Shown in pieces: positions 10,548 through 20,602 of a stretch of DNA of 64,000 nucleotides. The stretch is from Brachionus koreanus (Eukaryota > Rotifera > Eurotatoria > Ploima > Brachionidae), in NCBI GenBank assembly GCA_016987375.1, contig PJRA01000508.1:1299598-1363597 (forward strand), written 5' to 3'. The notes under the pieces were generated by a model. The model did no database searches and was not told the DNA's origin. It worked only from the letters and a program-made list of their open reading frames with translations. Every line of letters begins with the position of its first letter. The first letter of the stretch is position 1. The translations under genes were made by a program, and so were the position numbers.

Positions 10548-11146
10548 ATAAATATACATATATCTAAAACTTAAAGACCTGTTTTCTAAATTATTTGTTT
10601 TGTTTTAATTAAAATTTACAAATTTTATTAAAGTATGTGACTTTTAGGCAAAATTCTCTCACTAAGACATAAAAAGCAAAGCAATTATTGACAATTTTAA
10701 ATATTTTGTGTTTTATTTTGATTGTAATTCTTTCCAAATTAGATTAAATTCTAACTCTTAATGGATATCTAATATACAGTTGAGTCTCTAATGAAAAATA
10801 TAATTCAAAGAAACTTATAGTTTTATAAGCTCAAAATTCAATAATTGGATACATAGAGTGTCTAAGAACCGCCTTTAAACATACTTATTTATCAAAAACA
10901 ATCTTGATTCAATATACGATTGGATATGAAGCTTTTTGTTGTGTTTTTAAACCAGTAAAAAATTGCTTTTTATCTTAAAAAACATCAAATAAAAATTTGC
11001 AACTAATATTGTTTCTAATTATATCAAATATAATTCAGATAAAAGCCGAGCTTTTTTTTATTAAGTTATTTCTATTATTACTTGAAATTAAAAAAAAAAT
11101 ATTTCAACAAATTTAATCAAATTGAGTTTGTTTTCTAAAAGATAAA

Positions 11147-12160
11147 ATGAACGAATATTATTTAAACTTTGCAATTAAAAATCAACTTCAAGACATGAAC
11201 AATGGCTTTCTGTTTTTGCCAAGTCAATTGAATTCAGTGGGTGATCAAATATCCAACTCGTCCTCGGACACCAATTCAGTAGAGTCGAAAAATCGCAGCC
11301 TAGTTCAGAGCGATGGCGGTATCCGCAAACCCAAATGTGCCCGTTGCCGAAATCATGGAATGATCTCTTGGTTGAAAGGACACAAAAGGCATTGTAAGTT
11401 CAAGGATTGTGTGTGTGCTAAATGTAACCTGATTGCCGAGAGACAGCGAGTAATGGCGGCCCAAGTAGCTCTTAAACGTCAGCAAGCGGCCGAGGATGCC
11501 ATGATGAACGATGCAGCAGCGCTCTATTCTCCCGAATCTTCGCACAACAATAGTTTGCTGGCCAAGTCTAAAAATTCTGATTCAGAGGATGCATGCGAAA
11601 AATTTGATGCTGAAAAATTGGACAAAATTCAACCAAAAGAATCAAAAGAAAATTCTGATTATCTTTTGTTTCACAATCTAGAAATAGCTAAGAAAATATT
11701 TCCCCATTTTAAACTAGAATTTATATCATTTTTTTTGAACATGTTCAACAATGACTTGAAAAAAACAATTGAGCACTTGGTCATTTTGGCCCGCACTACA
11801 CAATTTACTAACGAAGCTTTTTCAATGAATGGTTCTAGCGGTTCTTTGGCATCGAATTTGACCGAAAGATATGCAATGACGCCTTCTTCGTCTTCTGCTT
11901 GTTCCCATGCCTCTTCACCGTTCCAAGAATCAGATAGCCCAAAATTGGATGCAAACAACAAAGCAGCAGATCACTATTCGATTCAAAATATACTCAATTT
12001 GAAACAAAACTTAAACAAAGAAAAAGGACAGACAGATAATAAAATAGCTTTATTTCCCAATATTTCAGATTTTTCGACTTTAGCAAAAATTTTCTCCAAC
12101 TCTAATTCAGCTTTGATTAATTCAACGGAAAAAACTTGCGATACAGAAGCTAAAAAGTGA
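11147..12160 (+). CDS. DMRT: DM-domain transcription factor with DMA domain (DMRTA/DMRT93B-like)
   Basis: Sequence-specific nuclear factor of the Doublesex/Mab-3 family, linked in animals to sex determination, gonad and neural development. Single exon, 337 residues. The DM domain is at about 60-117, with intertwined zinc ligands (C64, C67, H70 then H79, H82, C83, C88, C90, C93 region) in [20 protein letters not shown] and the recognition helix [16 protein letters not shown] second block at about 175-213 ([28 protein letters not shown]) fits the CUE-like DMA domain that marks the DMRT3/4/5 (DMRTA, DMRT93B) branch. The remainder is Ser/Asn/Lys-rich and probably disordered. Absence of introns stands out against the multi-exon neighbours. 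AATAAA is at 12224-12229. Orthology within the DMA group is not settled from one sequence. Confidence 0.93.
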   Translation: MNEYYLNFAIKNQLQDMNNGFLFLPSQLNSVGDQISNSSSDTNSVESKNRSLVQSDGGIRKPKCARCRNHGMISWLKGHKRHCKFKDCVCAKCNLIAERQRVMAAQVALKRQQAAEDAMMNDAAALYSPESSHNNSLLAKSKNSDSEDACEKFDAEKLDKIQPKESKENSDYLLFHNLEIAKKIFPHFKLEFISFFLNMFNNDLKKTIEHLVILARTTQFTNEAFSMNGSSGSLASNLTERYAMTPSSSSACSHASSPFQESDSPKLDANNKAADHYSIQNILNLKQNLNKEKGQTDNKIALFPNISDFSTLAKIFSNSNSALINSTEKTCDTEAKK

Positions 12161-12223
12161 TTTTTATGTTGCGTGTAAATACAATTGTTTTTAAAAATTT
12201 TTATTAGAAATCCATTATAAATT

Positions 12224-12229
12224 AATAAA
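12224..12229 (+). terminator. Polyadenylation signal AATAAA for DMRT
   Basis: AATAAA lies 64 nt after the DMRT stop. Confidence 0.45.
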
Positions 12230-13074
12230 TTTTTTTAAATGTAAATTTGAATAATTAAAATTTATTTTAAAAATTTTATAGATTTCATATAAATTCTCAG
12301 TAGTTGGTTGTTTAATTAGCTCGATTTTCAAGTGTTCAAAGAGCTTATTTAAATGTCGGATCAATTTGATTTAATCACAGATTAGTTTTAATTATCTCTG
12401 TGTGAAAAAGTTACTAATAAGTCTTGAATTTAAATAGCAAAGATACAACCTTTTTGATAAATTAGTTTAAAAGAACAAAAAAGCTTAAATATATCGAATA
12501 TCACAGCATTTTAAGTGAAAATTGCTAGAAATCAAAATTTAAAAAAAAATGCCCTAAATTTCTGTGATATCTGATATCATATTAAAAGAAGTTTGAAAGC
12601 AAATTTTAAAATCAAAAGCTAGAATAGCATGATCACATAAAAAATTGTTGCTTTCTAACTCTATACCATCGATTAAAAAAAACATCAACTTATAGACATA
12701 AATTCATTAATTTTTTTTTTAAATTTCGAAAATAAATATTTAAACTTAAATAAATTTTGCAATTCTTGAGGCAAACAGCTAAATTTTGTGATCTATTACA
12801 GTTTTTTACGAGCTATCAAAATACTTGGTCATATTAAATGGTTGTATGATAAAGGAATCAAATAAGGTATTTTAGCTTTTTAAATTGTATGAGCTATCAA
12901 ATATATCCAAGTCAAATCGACTACTGAGTAATATTTTTTAACTCTTTATCTTACTATCGAAGGGTCTGCGATATCATAAAGTTACTAATGTCCTAAGATA
13001 TTGGCAACATACTTTAAAAAGTGTTTAACTTTACTTTTTATTGTCCAAAGGAAGAGAATTTTCAAAAACTATGG
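12230..13074. other. Intergenic, AT-rich, nothing recognised
   Basis: No open frame or RNA gene. Small near-palindromes such as TGATATCTGATATCA near 12566 only. Confidence 0.4.
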
Positions 13075-13475
13075 TTTTGTGAAATATAGTACAATTTAAA
13101 TATAGTAGTACAAAGCCGAAAAAGTTAAAATTTCTTATAACTTTTCTTTTAAAAGTCAAAAGTAATTTCTGTAAATGCAATATGATGCAACATTCAAAGT
13201 TGGACCATTGTTAACAATCTCGTAAAATTCTGTAAATTCAGCATAATTTAATTTAAATTTGAACAAATTAGGCCAAAGTATATTTTGCAGAGACTTTGAA
13301 CATAAACTGAATAGTTTGTACTTTGTTGCGCTTACAGAACTAATTAAAAGCCTTCAGAAAAAAAAAGTTATAAATTTTTTTAGCATTAATTTTTGTTCTT
13401 TATTTAAATTTTGTACAAAATTTGGTGTAGGTTTATGATATCTAATATTTTCAATTCTATAATATCTGTTTTGTT
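13075..13475. repeat. Dispersed repeat, copy 1 (partner at 29402-29778)
   Basis: About 400 bp nearly identical in the same orientation to 29402-29778. Shared stretches include AACTTTTCTTTTAAAAGTCA, TTGGACCATTGTTAACAATC and TGTACTTTGTTGCGCTTACA. Differences are scattered substitutions and small indels, mostly in homopolymers. No coding frame is preserved in either copy. Probably a non-autonomous mobile element or an internal part of a larger one; its termini are unclear. Confidence 0.85.
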
Positions 13476-14357
13476 ATTTTTTGTTTTATTTGTCTTTAAT
13501 TTTTATCTTATTATCAATTTTTTAATCTATCAAATTTTCATATTTTCTAACTGAAATATTTTTTTTTAAATTAGTTTAAAAAAAGGAAAAAGTTTAATTA
13601 TATCCAATTTGGTATTTGTATGGTGGTCTGCCACTACCCGTATCCAACAAAAATTTTTACCGAGTTTTTTAAAAAATCAAAATGACAAAAACTACCTCTT
13701 AAGCTCTTGCATTTCATGAAACCATCCAATTAGTAAAAAATGATGATGGTCAATTTAAATTTACTTTAAAGCATTATAAAAAGGTTAAAGGATGAAAAAT
13801 ATTTCTATTCTTTTTATGTTAAAAAGACAATTTTTCACAAAATAGCAAAATTTTTTTATCAAAAAAAATTATCAGACTCACAGTTTGAAATTTTATTTTA
13901 TAATATTAAGTTATTTAAAACTTAATTCAAAATATGCAAAATTTAGTGAAAATATTACAAATCGCTTAAATTAACTATCAACTTTGAAACTTAGTTTCCT
14001 AAGCTTAGATAACTCAAAAATTGATTTTGTCATTTTTTGATATGAGACTCAAGCTAAAGTTAATGTTCAAATTTTATTTTCATATAAATTTTTTTGATAA
14101 ATTCTCAGTCTAAACCTAATAAAATTTAAATATTTTGCAAGGGGCATTGTCTTCCATTGTCATCATGTGAATATTCATCCTATTTATTAATAGGACTACA
14201 TGTTTAAATAAGAATTTATATTTGAAAAGCGACTTGATTTTTTTAAAATATGTTTAAAAATTTTTGAAAAGAAAAAGAAAAAAAATTTATCCGTTTCTTA
14301 AGTTTTTAACAATATTGTAGCAATTGAAAATATAAACTGATGCATCATGTATGTACA
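13476..14357. other. Intergenic, AT-rich, nothing recognised
   Basis: AT-rich with T runs; no supported gene or repeat. Confidence 0.4.
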
Positions 14358-14359
14358 TA

Positions 14360-14575
14360 CAGTAGTTTTATTTGCTATGAAATAAAAAAAAAGAACGGGT
14401 ATATATACCCGTTCCCGACTCGTTCCAACTATTCAACCCAACAAAAGTTTTTAAAATTTTTTAATAAAAAAATAAAAAAAATTTAAAAACTTAATTTTTT
14501 CTGTTTTTTTTTGTTGGGTTGAATAGTTGGAACGGGTCGGGTTTAGTTTTTATTTCATAGCAAATAAAACTACTG
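14360..14575. mobile_element. MITE with long terminal inverted repeats and TA target duplication (Tc1/mariner type)
   Basis: Ends read CAGTAGTTTTATTTGC and its exact complement, flanked by TA at 14358-14359 and 14576-14577. The arms pair over about 70 bp up to ACTATTCAACCCAACAAAA, leaving an AT-rich centre. The left arm carries an extra perfect palindrome, GAACGGGTATATACCCGTTC-like with a TATATA core at about 14394-14415, absent from the right arm. A TA target site and CAGT-starting termini fit Tc1/mariner elements. It has no coding capacity. Confidence 0.8.
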
Positions 14576-14584
14576 TATTACATG

Positions 14585-14690
14585 CTGAGAAAGTGTATAT
14601 TGACACTACTCGGTTGGCCAAAAATTGTATCTGCTCGGACTTTTTGCTGAGCACCGTCGATGCTAGACATTGAATCTACACTCGAGAAAA
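14585..14690 (-). mobile_element. Short LINE ORF2 C-terminal relic
   Basis: The minus strand (CCAACCGAGTAGTGTCAATA region) resembles the better-preserved LINE end at 16075-16625, where the same block reads CAAACCGAGTAGTTAATGTC (the NRVVNVWNSL-type motif). Only about 100 bp are recognisable. Confidence 0.4.
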
Positions 14691-15138
14691 AAATTTCTTT
14701 TTAACTTTAACTTTTTTCTTCTATTCAGTTATTTATCTATCAACTCTTTTTACTCCTTTTTCAACTATTCTCCTCCAGATGATCTTCAATCATCTTACAT
14801 TTCTCTGAATCTCTTGTTGAGTCCAAAATAATGTGAACCAACAAATTATATTTGATTGCTTTCCCAATGTTTAAGGTGAGTCATAAATTTGCATGTTTTA
14901 AAATGGTGGATATTTTTGTAGCATCTTTGTATTTCTAAAACTTCAAGCCATATTTTGTCTTAAAATAAACAAAATTGAAACTTCAAATCAAAATGATATA
15001 TCTAACTCTTTGTTTAGTTATTTCAAAAAAAATTTCTAAAATGGAAACGTTGAATGAAAATTTTGAAATTTTGGTACTATTTCATCATTATTGGATCAAA
15101 GATATATCACCAACAGCATGAAAATCATGAAACATGTC

Positions 15139-15320
15139 TAATGGAAGGTGAAATTATGCTTAAAGTAAGAAGGGTAGACGATTGGTTAACAAAAATTTGA
15201 TAAAGGTGATACGAGTCTTCGAAAGAAAGAGAGAAAAAAAGTCATTATAGACCAGAATGATCTGCGTACAGCTGTTGAGAGAAACCTCAAAATTGATCAC
15301 CATCTAATTATCAAAGCTTA
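15139..15320 (+). mobile_element. Mariner-type transposase relic (N-terminal helix-turn-helix part)
   Basis: Translation with one frame shift gives GEIMLKVRRVDDWLTK, then KFDKGDTSLRKKERKKV and IDQNDLRTAVERN. This is the order and spacing of the mariner transposase DNA-binding region (W-F-x-K-F-x-x-G-x-x-S-L-x-D, then the second helix-turn-helix). A stop follows and no catalytic DDE part is visible. It lies about 560 bp from the TA-flanked MITE; a direct relation between the two is not shown. Confidence 0.55.
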
Positions 15321-15499
15321 AATGATCTTTAAATAACACAATCTTAACACAAAAAAAATAAAATTTATTATTTTTTTTAAATTAATAAAATTTTATCATA
15401 TTTCAAATAAACTGTATTTAAGTTCAACATTTATATTATGATCATCTGAAACCGCTGTATTACTTCTTGGAAATTGCACCAAAAACACAGAATAATTTG

Positions 15500-16057
15500 T
15501 TATCAAATAATTCTCTTTTTACAGCTAACTGAATTGGTAAAGATGGATCCAACCATTGATTTTTGACCAAAGTAAAAATTTTTCATTATTTAACTGAAAT
15601 ATAAATTTTTTAAAGCGTCTTCTATAAAAAATTAATATATTTTCTCTATTATATCATCTTTCTATTTAATATTTTAATTTAAATTAAGATGTTAAAGAGG
15701 ATTAGATTACAATCAATTTATTAAACTTTTTTTTTAAATGATCTCTTCTACTTTTCCTTTTTAAATTTTTGTTTTAATAAAAATAAAAAAAACGTTTTTT
15801 TCAAAATCAAAAATTTTTTAAATTAATTCTTTTAAAATATTAGTTATCTTTCATTATTTTAAAATCGACAATTCAGATGATCCTACTTCTCAGCTTGTTT
15901 CTAAATCTCAAAATAGCGATCTAACTTAAATTTCCATGCAAAATTCTCACATATTTTTAAAAAATTTGATTTTTGACTTTTGATCAACTCTGAATTCTGA
16001 TTAGATGGATCCATCTTTACCAATTCAGTAAGCTGTAAAAAGAGAATTATTTGATAA
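15500..16057. repeat. Inverted repeat with 52-bp arms, 454-bp AT-rich spacer
   Basis: 15500-15551 and 16006-16057 are complementary with a single mismatch; the arms include TTCTCTTTTTACAGCT and GAATTGGTAAAGATGGATCC. Weaker complementarity extends about 20 bp outwards. The spacer has no open frame. It fits a foldback or non-autonomous DNA element, but no target duplication was found. Confidence 0.7.
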
Positions 16058-16074
16058 AAAATTATGTTGTGCTT

Positions 16075-16625
16075 TAGTAGTAGTAGTAGTTAATACTGCG
16101 ACACTTAGGGTAAAGCTTCCTTGAAACTTTGGCAGTAAATTCGACTGTTATTTTTGAAGTTGTAAATTAATGATGTGAGGAAGTAAACTGTTCCAGACAT
16201 TAACTACTCGGTTTGTCAAAAAATGATATCGTTGCATACAGTTTTTCTCTTTCTCCCATAACAATATATTTATTTTGTCTTCTCAAATAGTACTTCCGAT
16301 GACTAAAAAAATTTATACCATTCTCAAAATTAATTATTTCATGTCCATTAATTATTTTAAATATTTGAATTAATTATTCTCTTATGCGCCTTATTTTGAA
16401 ATCGGTTAGGTTAAACATTTTAAGCCTTGTGGCATTATCATATTTCCGAACTGAAGGAATGATCTTGATCGCTCTTCTTTGTATCTATGTTCTCGATTTC
16501 TGAAATATCTTTCTCTATAATACTGAGCTATAATACCTAAAATTCGATTTACACGAGTGATACAATATTTAAATCATTTTGAATATAAACACCTAGATCC
16601 TTTTAAAAAGTTGTTTTAGTAATTT
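16075..16625 (-). mobile_element. LINE 3' end: ORF2 C-terminus, broken, with (TAC)n tail
   Basis: The minus strand translates, across several shifts and stops, as KDLGVYIQNDLNI, RVNRILGII, IKIIPSVRKYDNATRLKMF, NLTDFKIRRIRE, IQIFKIINGHEIINF and ATISFF. These are the terminal blocks of a CR1/Jockey-like reverse transcriptase protein. It ends in repeated TAC units (TAG on the plus strand, 16075-16090), the kind of short 3' repeat that such elements carry. Decayed, not functional. Confidence 0.7.
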
Positions 16626-16682
16626 CTTTGCGCCATGTCTGTTATAAATTTTATTCTCAAAGCAGGGTTTTTTTATAGTGTT

Positions 16683-16846
16683 TGGGGCCGGCTTATAGGC
16701 CATGTGGCCGACCACAAAAAAAATGGCCGGTAGTCTAAGCGGCCAGTGACCGCGACTGGCCGGCTATGCGGCGGCCAGCTGACAAACCGACCGTTTAGTT
16801 GCCGGCCAACTAAGCGGCCGTTAAACAGCCGGCCGGTCTAAACAAA
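16683..16846. repeat. GC-rich GGCC/GCCGGCC cluster
   Basis: Ten GGCC tetranucleotides in about 165 bp, many as GGCCGG or GCCGGCC, in DNA that is otherwise extremely AT-rich. Two imperfect direct units begin at TAAGCGGCC (about 16736 and 16812), roughly 76 bp apart, and the many self-complementary words allow extensive folding. No protein frame or tRNA/rRNA signature was recognised. It lies between two LINE fragments. Confidence 0.75.
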
Positions 16847-16982
16847 ATAGACCACTTAAAAGTCTTAAAAAAAAAACTTAAGAGAAACAGATTTAAAAAA
16901 AATTTATTTTCTAAATATTTAAATTTGTTGAAGTTAGTTAAAAAAATTGTAAACTAGAAATTAATTTAAAACAAATGCAAAA

Positions 16983-18975
16983 ATGATTAAAAGGCTGAAC
17001 TATAAGAAAGGCAACTATGTTGCATTGGAAAAGAATTTTAATTCAGTTGACTGGTTTGTCTTATTAAATGAAAAAAATGCTGAAACATGCTGTGAGTTTC
17101 AAAAAAAATACAATGAGATAATCTTAATGGAATATACCGGAGAAAAGAGTGTTAACAGACGGCGCGAATAAAAATCCTAATTGGTTTAACTCAGATATTA
17201 AGTTAGCATGTCAACTTAAGTTCAGGGCTTTTGCCAAATATAGAGGAGCTTCTTCTACAAACAAACAACAGCTGAAATCTAAATTCAACAAATAGGCGAG
17301 AAAAGTTAAAACATTGGTTAAGTTAGCTCATAAACTCTATGAAAAGTCAATAACCGATAAGTGAATATCGAATCCAAAGCTGTTATACTCTTATGTAAAT
17401 AGTAAGAAAAACGTCAATTGGAAAATCAGATCACTTAATGACAAATTTGGAAATTAATTGGTAAAAGGCAACGATATTGCAAAATGTCTAAATGATAATT
17501 TTTTTTTGTTCATTTAAAGCAGATGATGTGTTAAATAGTGAACCAGTTTCCTTTGAGAGCTCCAGTTGATTGTTTATTAAAACCGGATTTGATCTTCAGT
17601 CCAGCTGCTATAAAAAAGAGGCTTGATGAGCTAGACAAAACTAAATCAAAAGGGACCGAAGGCATTCATCCATATGTACTCAGAGAGTGTAGTGATGCAT
17701 TATGTGAACCGTTTTCTTTATTGTTTATATTATCATACGAGTTGTGTATGGTACCAGCGTGTTGGAAGAGAGCAATTGTTACTCCAGTCTACAAGAAGAA
17801 AGGTGGTAAAACAAATCCTGAAAACTATAGTCCAATATCGCTACTATCAATATTAATAAAAATAATGGAAAAGCTAATAAGAGATGTAATGGTAATGCAT
17901 TTATCGGAACACAAATTACTGTCTGTTCATCAACATGGATTTATGCATGCTAAATCCTGTGTAACCAATTAGTTAGAAACTTTAGATATAATCACTGAGG
18001 CCCTGAATAGAGGATTCAGTGCTGTGGTAGTATTTTTAGATTTCCCGAAGGCGTTTGATCGCGTTTCGCATAAGCTACTAATGATCAAATTAAATAGCTA
18101 TGGATTTACCNNNNNNNNNNNNNNNNNNNNNNNNNNNNNNNNNNNNNNNNNNNNNNNNNNNNNNNNNNNNNNNNNNNNNNNNNNNNNNNNNNNNNNNNNN
18201 NNNNNNNNNNNNNNNNNNNNNNNNNNNNNNNNNNNNNNNNNNNNNNNNNNNNNNNNNNNNNNNNNNNNNNNNNNNNNNNNNNNNNNNNNNNNNNNNNNNN
18301 NNNNNNNNNNNNNNNNNNNNNNNNNNNNNNNNNNNNNNNNNNNNNNNNNNNNNNNNNNNNNNNNNNNNNNNNNNNNNNNNNNNNNNNNNNNNNNNNNNNN
18401 NNNNNNNNNNNNNNNNNNNNNNNNNNNNNNNNNNNNNNNNNNNNNNNNNNNNNNNNNNNNNNNNNNNNNNNNNNNNNNNNNNNNNNNNNNNNNNNNNNNN
18501 NNNNNNNNNNNNNNNNNNNNNNNNNNNNNNNNNNNNNNNNNNNNNNNNNNNNNNNNNNNNNNNNNNNNNNNNNNNNNNNNNNNNNNNNNNNNNNNNNNNN
18601 NNNNNNNNNNNNNNNNNNNNNNNNNNNNNNNNNNNNNNNNNNNNNNNNNNNNNNNNNNNNNNNNNNNNNNNNNNNNNNNNNNNNNNNNNNNNNNNNNNNC
18701 CCTTATTTAAAGAAGGATACTTAGACTTGAACAAGTACAAAGAAGAGCAACGAAGCTTGTTCCACAAATAAGAAGTTTGAATTATGAGTCAAGACTAGTT
18801 AATTAGGGACTAGAAACTCTAAAAGAAACGCGAGAGCGTGGAGATCTTATTCAATTTTATAAAATTCTCAACAATTACAATCATGTTAGTTAGTTAGACT
18901 ACGTTAGTACTCTTGCTTTGTCAATTTAGTTAAACTAAACTTGACCGTAGAATATTAAATATTATTATTATTAAG
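16983..18975 (+). mobile_element. LINE ORF2 (reverse transcriptase), decayed, interrupted by an assembly gap
   Basis: Reads, with stops and shifts: NYKKGNYVALEKNFNSVDW and KNPNWFNSDIKLACQLKFRA (linker region), KSKGTEGIHPYVLRECSDAL, CWKRAIVTPVYKKKGGKTNP, ENYSPISLLSI, HQHGFMHAKSCVTN and VVVFLDFPKAFDRVSHKLL, i.e. the early fingers/palm blocks of a non-LTR reverse transcriptase including the first catalytic Asp. The F-A-D-D block falls in the run of N. After the gap it continues with RRATKLVPQIRSLNYESRL and ETRERGDLIQFYKIL. It ends near an (ATT)n tail at 18958-18973. In-frame stops show a dead copy. Confidence 0.8.
18111..18699. other. Assembly gap (run of N)
   Basis: 589 N inside the LINE reverse transcriptase. 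Nothing can be said of its content; by homology it should hold the rest of the palm domain. Confidence 1.
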
Positions 18976-19611
18976 AAACACCGTTGTTAGTTTGAAAATA
19001 TCAATTTTTTATTTTATTTAAGTCACCGGCAAATTAATTGAGAAGAAATTAATTAAAAAAGCTTTTATTACTGGTAAAAATTTAAAAAATAAAGAATTTT
19101 TCTAATCTAATTTACATATTAAGAAAAACTGAAAATGATTCTACTTCGAACAGAATGAAATAGATTTGATTTTCTTTTAAATTAGATTTTTGGTTAATTC
19201 TTTTAATCTTTTGAAAGAATTTTTTATGCAATTTTTGATTAAATTTGATTATGTTGTTTACCACATACTGGCGAAAATTGTCGGACACGCTTTGTAGGAC
19301 ATGGTGGTAACAGTTGATGATACAATTGTTGATGTTGTTGTCATAGGGAAACCAATTACTGGAAATGAAAAGCAACTTCTGACGAACATTTTTCTTATTT
19401 ATTTATTTTTAGTTTATTTTCAAAATACAACATTTATAAACCTTTTGCTAAAACGCTTCACTAATTGCATATTTGTTTAATTAAATGTTTATTTCATCTC
19501 TGAAAAAAGACTGATTTAAAAAGCTTTTAAAATTTTTAAATACAAAAAATTTCAGAATACTGAGATTTTGATTTCTATAGTCGCTTTTTTTTATAAAACA
19601 ATAAAATAAAA
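18976..19611. other. Intergenic between LINE end and CDC42-like gene 1; one GC-richer patch with two open frames
   Basis: Mostly AT-rich. At 19258-19389 the minus strand is more balanced in base composition and open in two frames: one starts with ATG and encodes 43 residues ending CPTIFASMW, the other is a longer frame containing NNCIINCYHHVLQSVSDNF. Neither matches a family I know. Confidence 0.35.
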
Positions 19612-19617
19612 TTTATT
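19612..19617 (-). terminator. Polyadenylation signal for CDC42-like gene 1
   Basis: AATAAA on the minus strand, 45 nt after the stop codon. Confidence 0.4.
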
Positions 19618-19661
19618 CAATTAAATAAATTACTAGTTAAGAAAAATATTTGTTTTAAAAT

Positions 19662-20291
19662 TTACAAAATTGAACATTTTTTCTTTGTACTAACTGCAGG
19701 TTTTTCTCTGGTGCCAGCTGTAATCGCTTGGTCAAAAACATATTTCAAGCCTTTCTAAAAAGAAACTTATTAAGACTTGTTGCAATTTATTATTTTTTTA
19801 TTTACTTGTGTCAAGGCCGAGCATTCAACATACTTAAATGCTTTAAGCTCTTTGCATAGACGATCACCATGCTCAAAAGTTATAGATTTTTGACCGTTTC
19901 TACTCAAATTCTTTTTTATATCCAAATCTTCTCTAAGATCGATCTGTGTTCCAACAATTAAATAAGTAACATTGGGACAATGGTGAAGTATTTCTGGCAC
20001 CCATTTTGTTCTGACATTTTCAAATGAAGAAGGCTTAACAACACTGAAACAAACTAAAAAAACATCTGTTTTCGGGTAAGAAATTGACCGAAGTCGGTCG
20101 TACTCTTCTTGGCCGGCAGTGTCGAAAAAACTCAAATTATACGGCGTAGAGCCTATCATGACTGTGGCATCATAATTTTCGAAAACTGTTGGCATATAGT
20201 CAACTGGAAATTCATTTTTTGTATAAGATATGAGCATGCTAGTTTTGCCCACTGAGCCATCACCCACAACGACCAATTTCAAAGACTTCAT
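19662..20291 (-). CDS. CDC42-like Rho GTPase, diverged paralogue 1
   Basis: Rho-family switch controlling actin and polarity, expected at membranes. Two exons: 20291-19806 and 19754-19662, intron 51 nt; 192 residues. P-loop GDGSVGKTS, switch [14 protein letters not shown], switch [24 protein letters not shown] (the T-Q-x-D motif) and ECSALTQ are present, so nucleotide binding looks intact. The C-terminus has a KKK run and the prenylation box CSIL (geranylgeranyl type). It differs from canonical CDC42 at effector-loop residues (Val to Met, Asp to Glu, Ala to Asp) and over the insert helix ([15 protein letters not shown]), so partners may have changed. It sits 311 bp downstream of paralogue 2, same strand, same intron position. 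Confidence 0.92.
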
Positions 20292-20570
20292 ATTTTTTTA
20301 CTTACTGAGAATTTTCAGTGAATAAATAATTTTTTTTAAATATTAAAAATCTTCTTTTTTTCTGCTCAACGCAGCGTTTAAAGAATTTAACTAAATTAAA
20401 AAAAAAAAAAGATAGCATTTTTTATTATAATTAAACTTAATTGAAAAATTTAGTGTAAATATTGCGTCGAGAATGTGTCATTTATCAGAGCCTAGTCATA
20501 AATTTTAAATAATTAAACTGACCTATTTAGTCAATCAAAAAAAAAAATTTAAAAAGTATATCTTAGCAAA

Positions 20571-20576
20571 TTTATT
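20571..20576 (-). terminator. Polyadenylation signal for CDC42-like gene 2
   Basis: Minus-strand AATAAA (overlapping with a second copy at 20575-20580) about 27 nt after the stop. Confidence 0.4.
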
Positions 20577-20602
20577 TATTTAAAAGGGTTAATTGATACA
20601 AT

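Noticed and set aside
18024..18771. Three long open frames spanning 18111-18699 on both strands
   Set aside because: They are open only because the run of N has no stop codons; the real content is a LINE reverse transcriptase fragment on each side of the gap.
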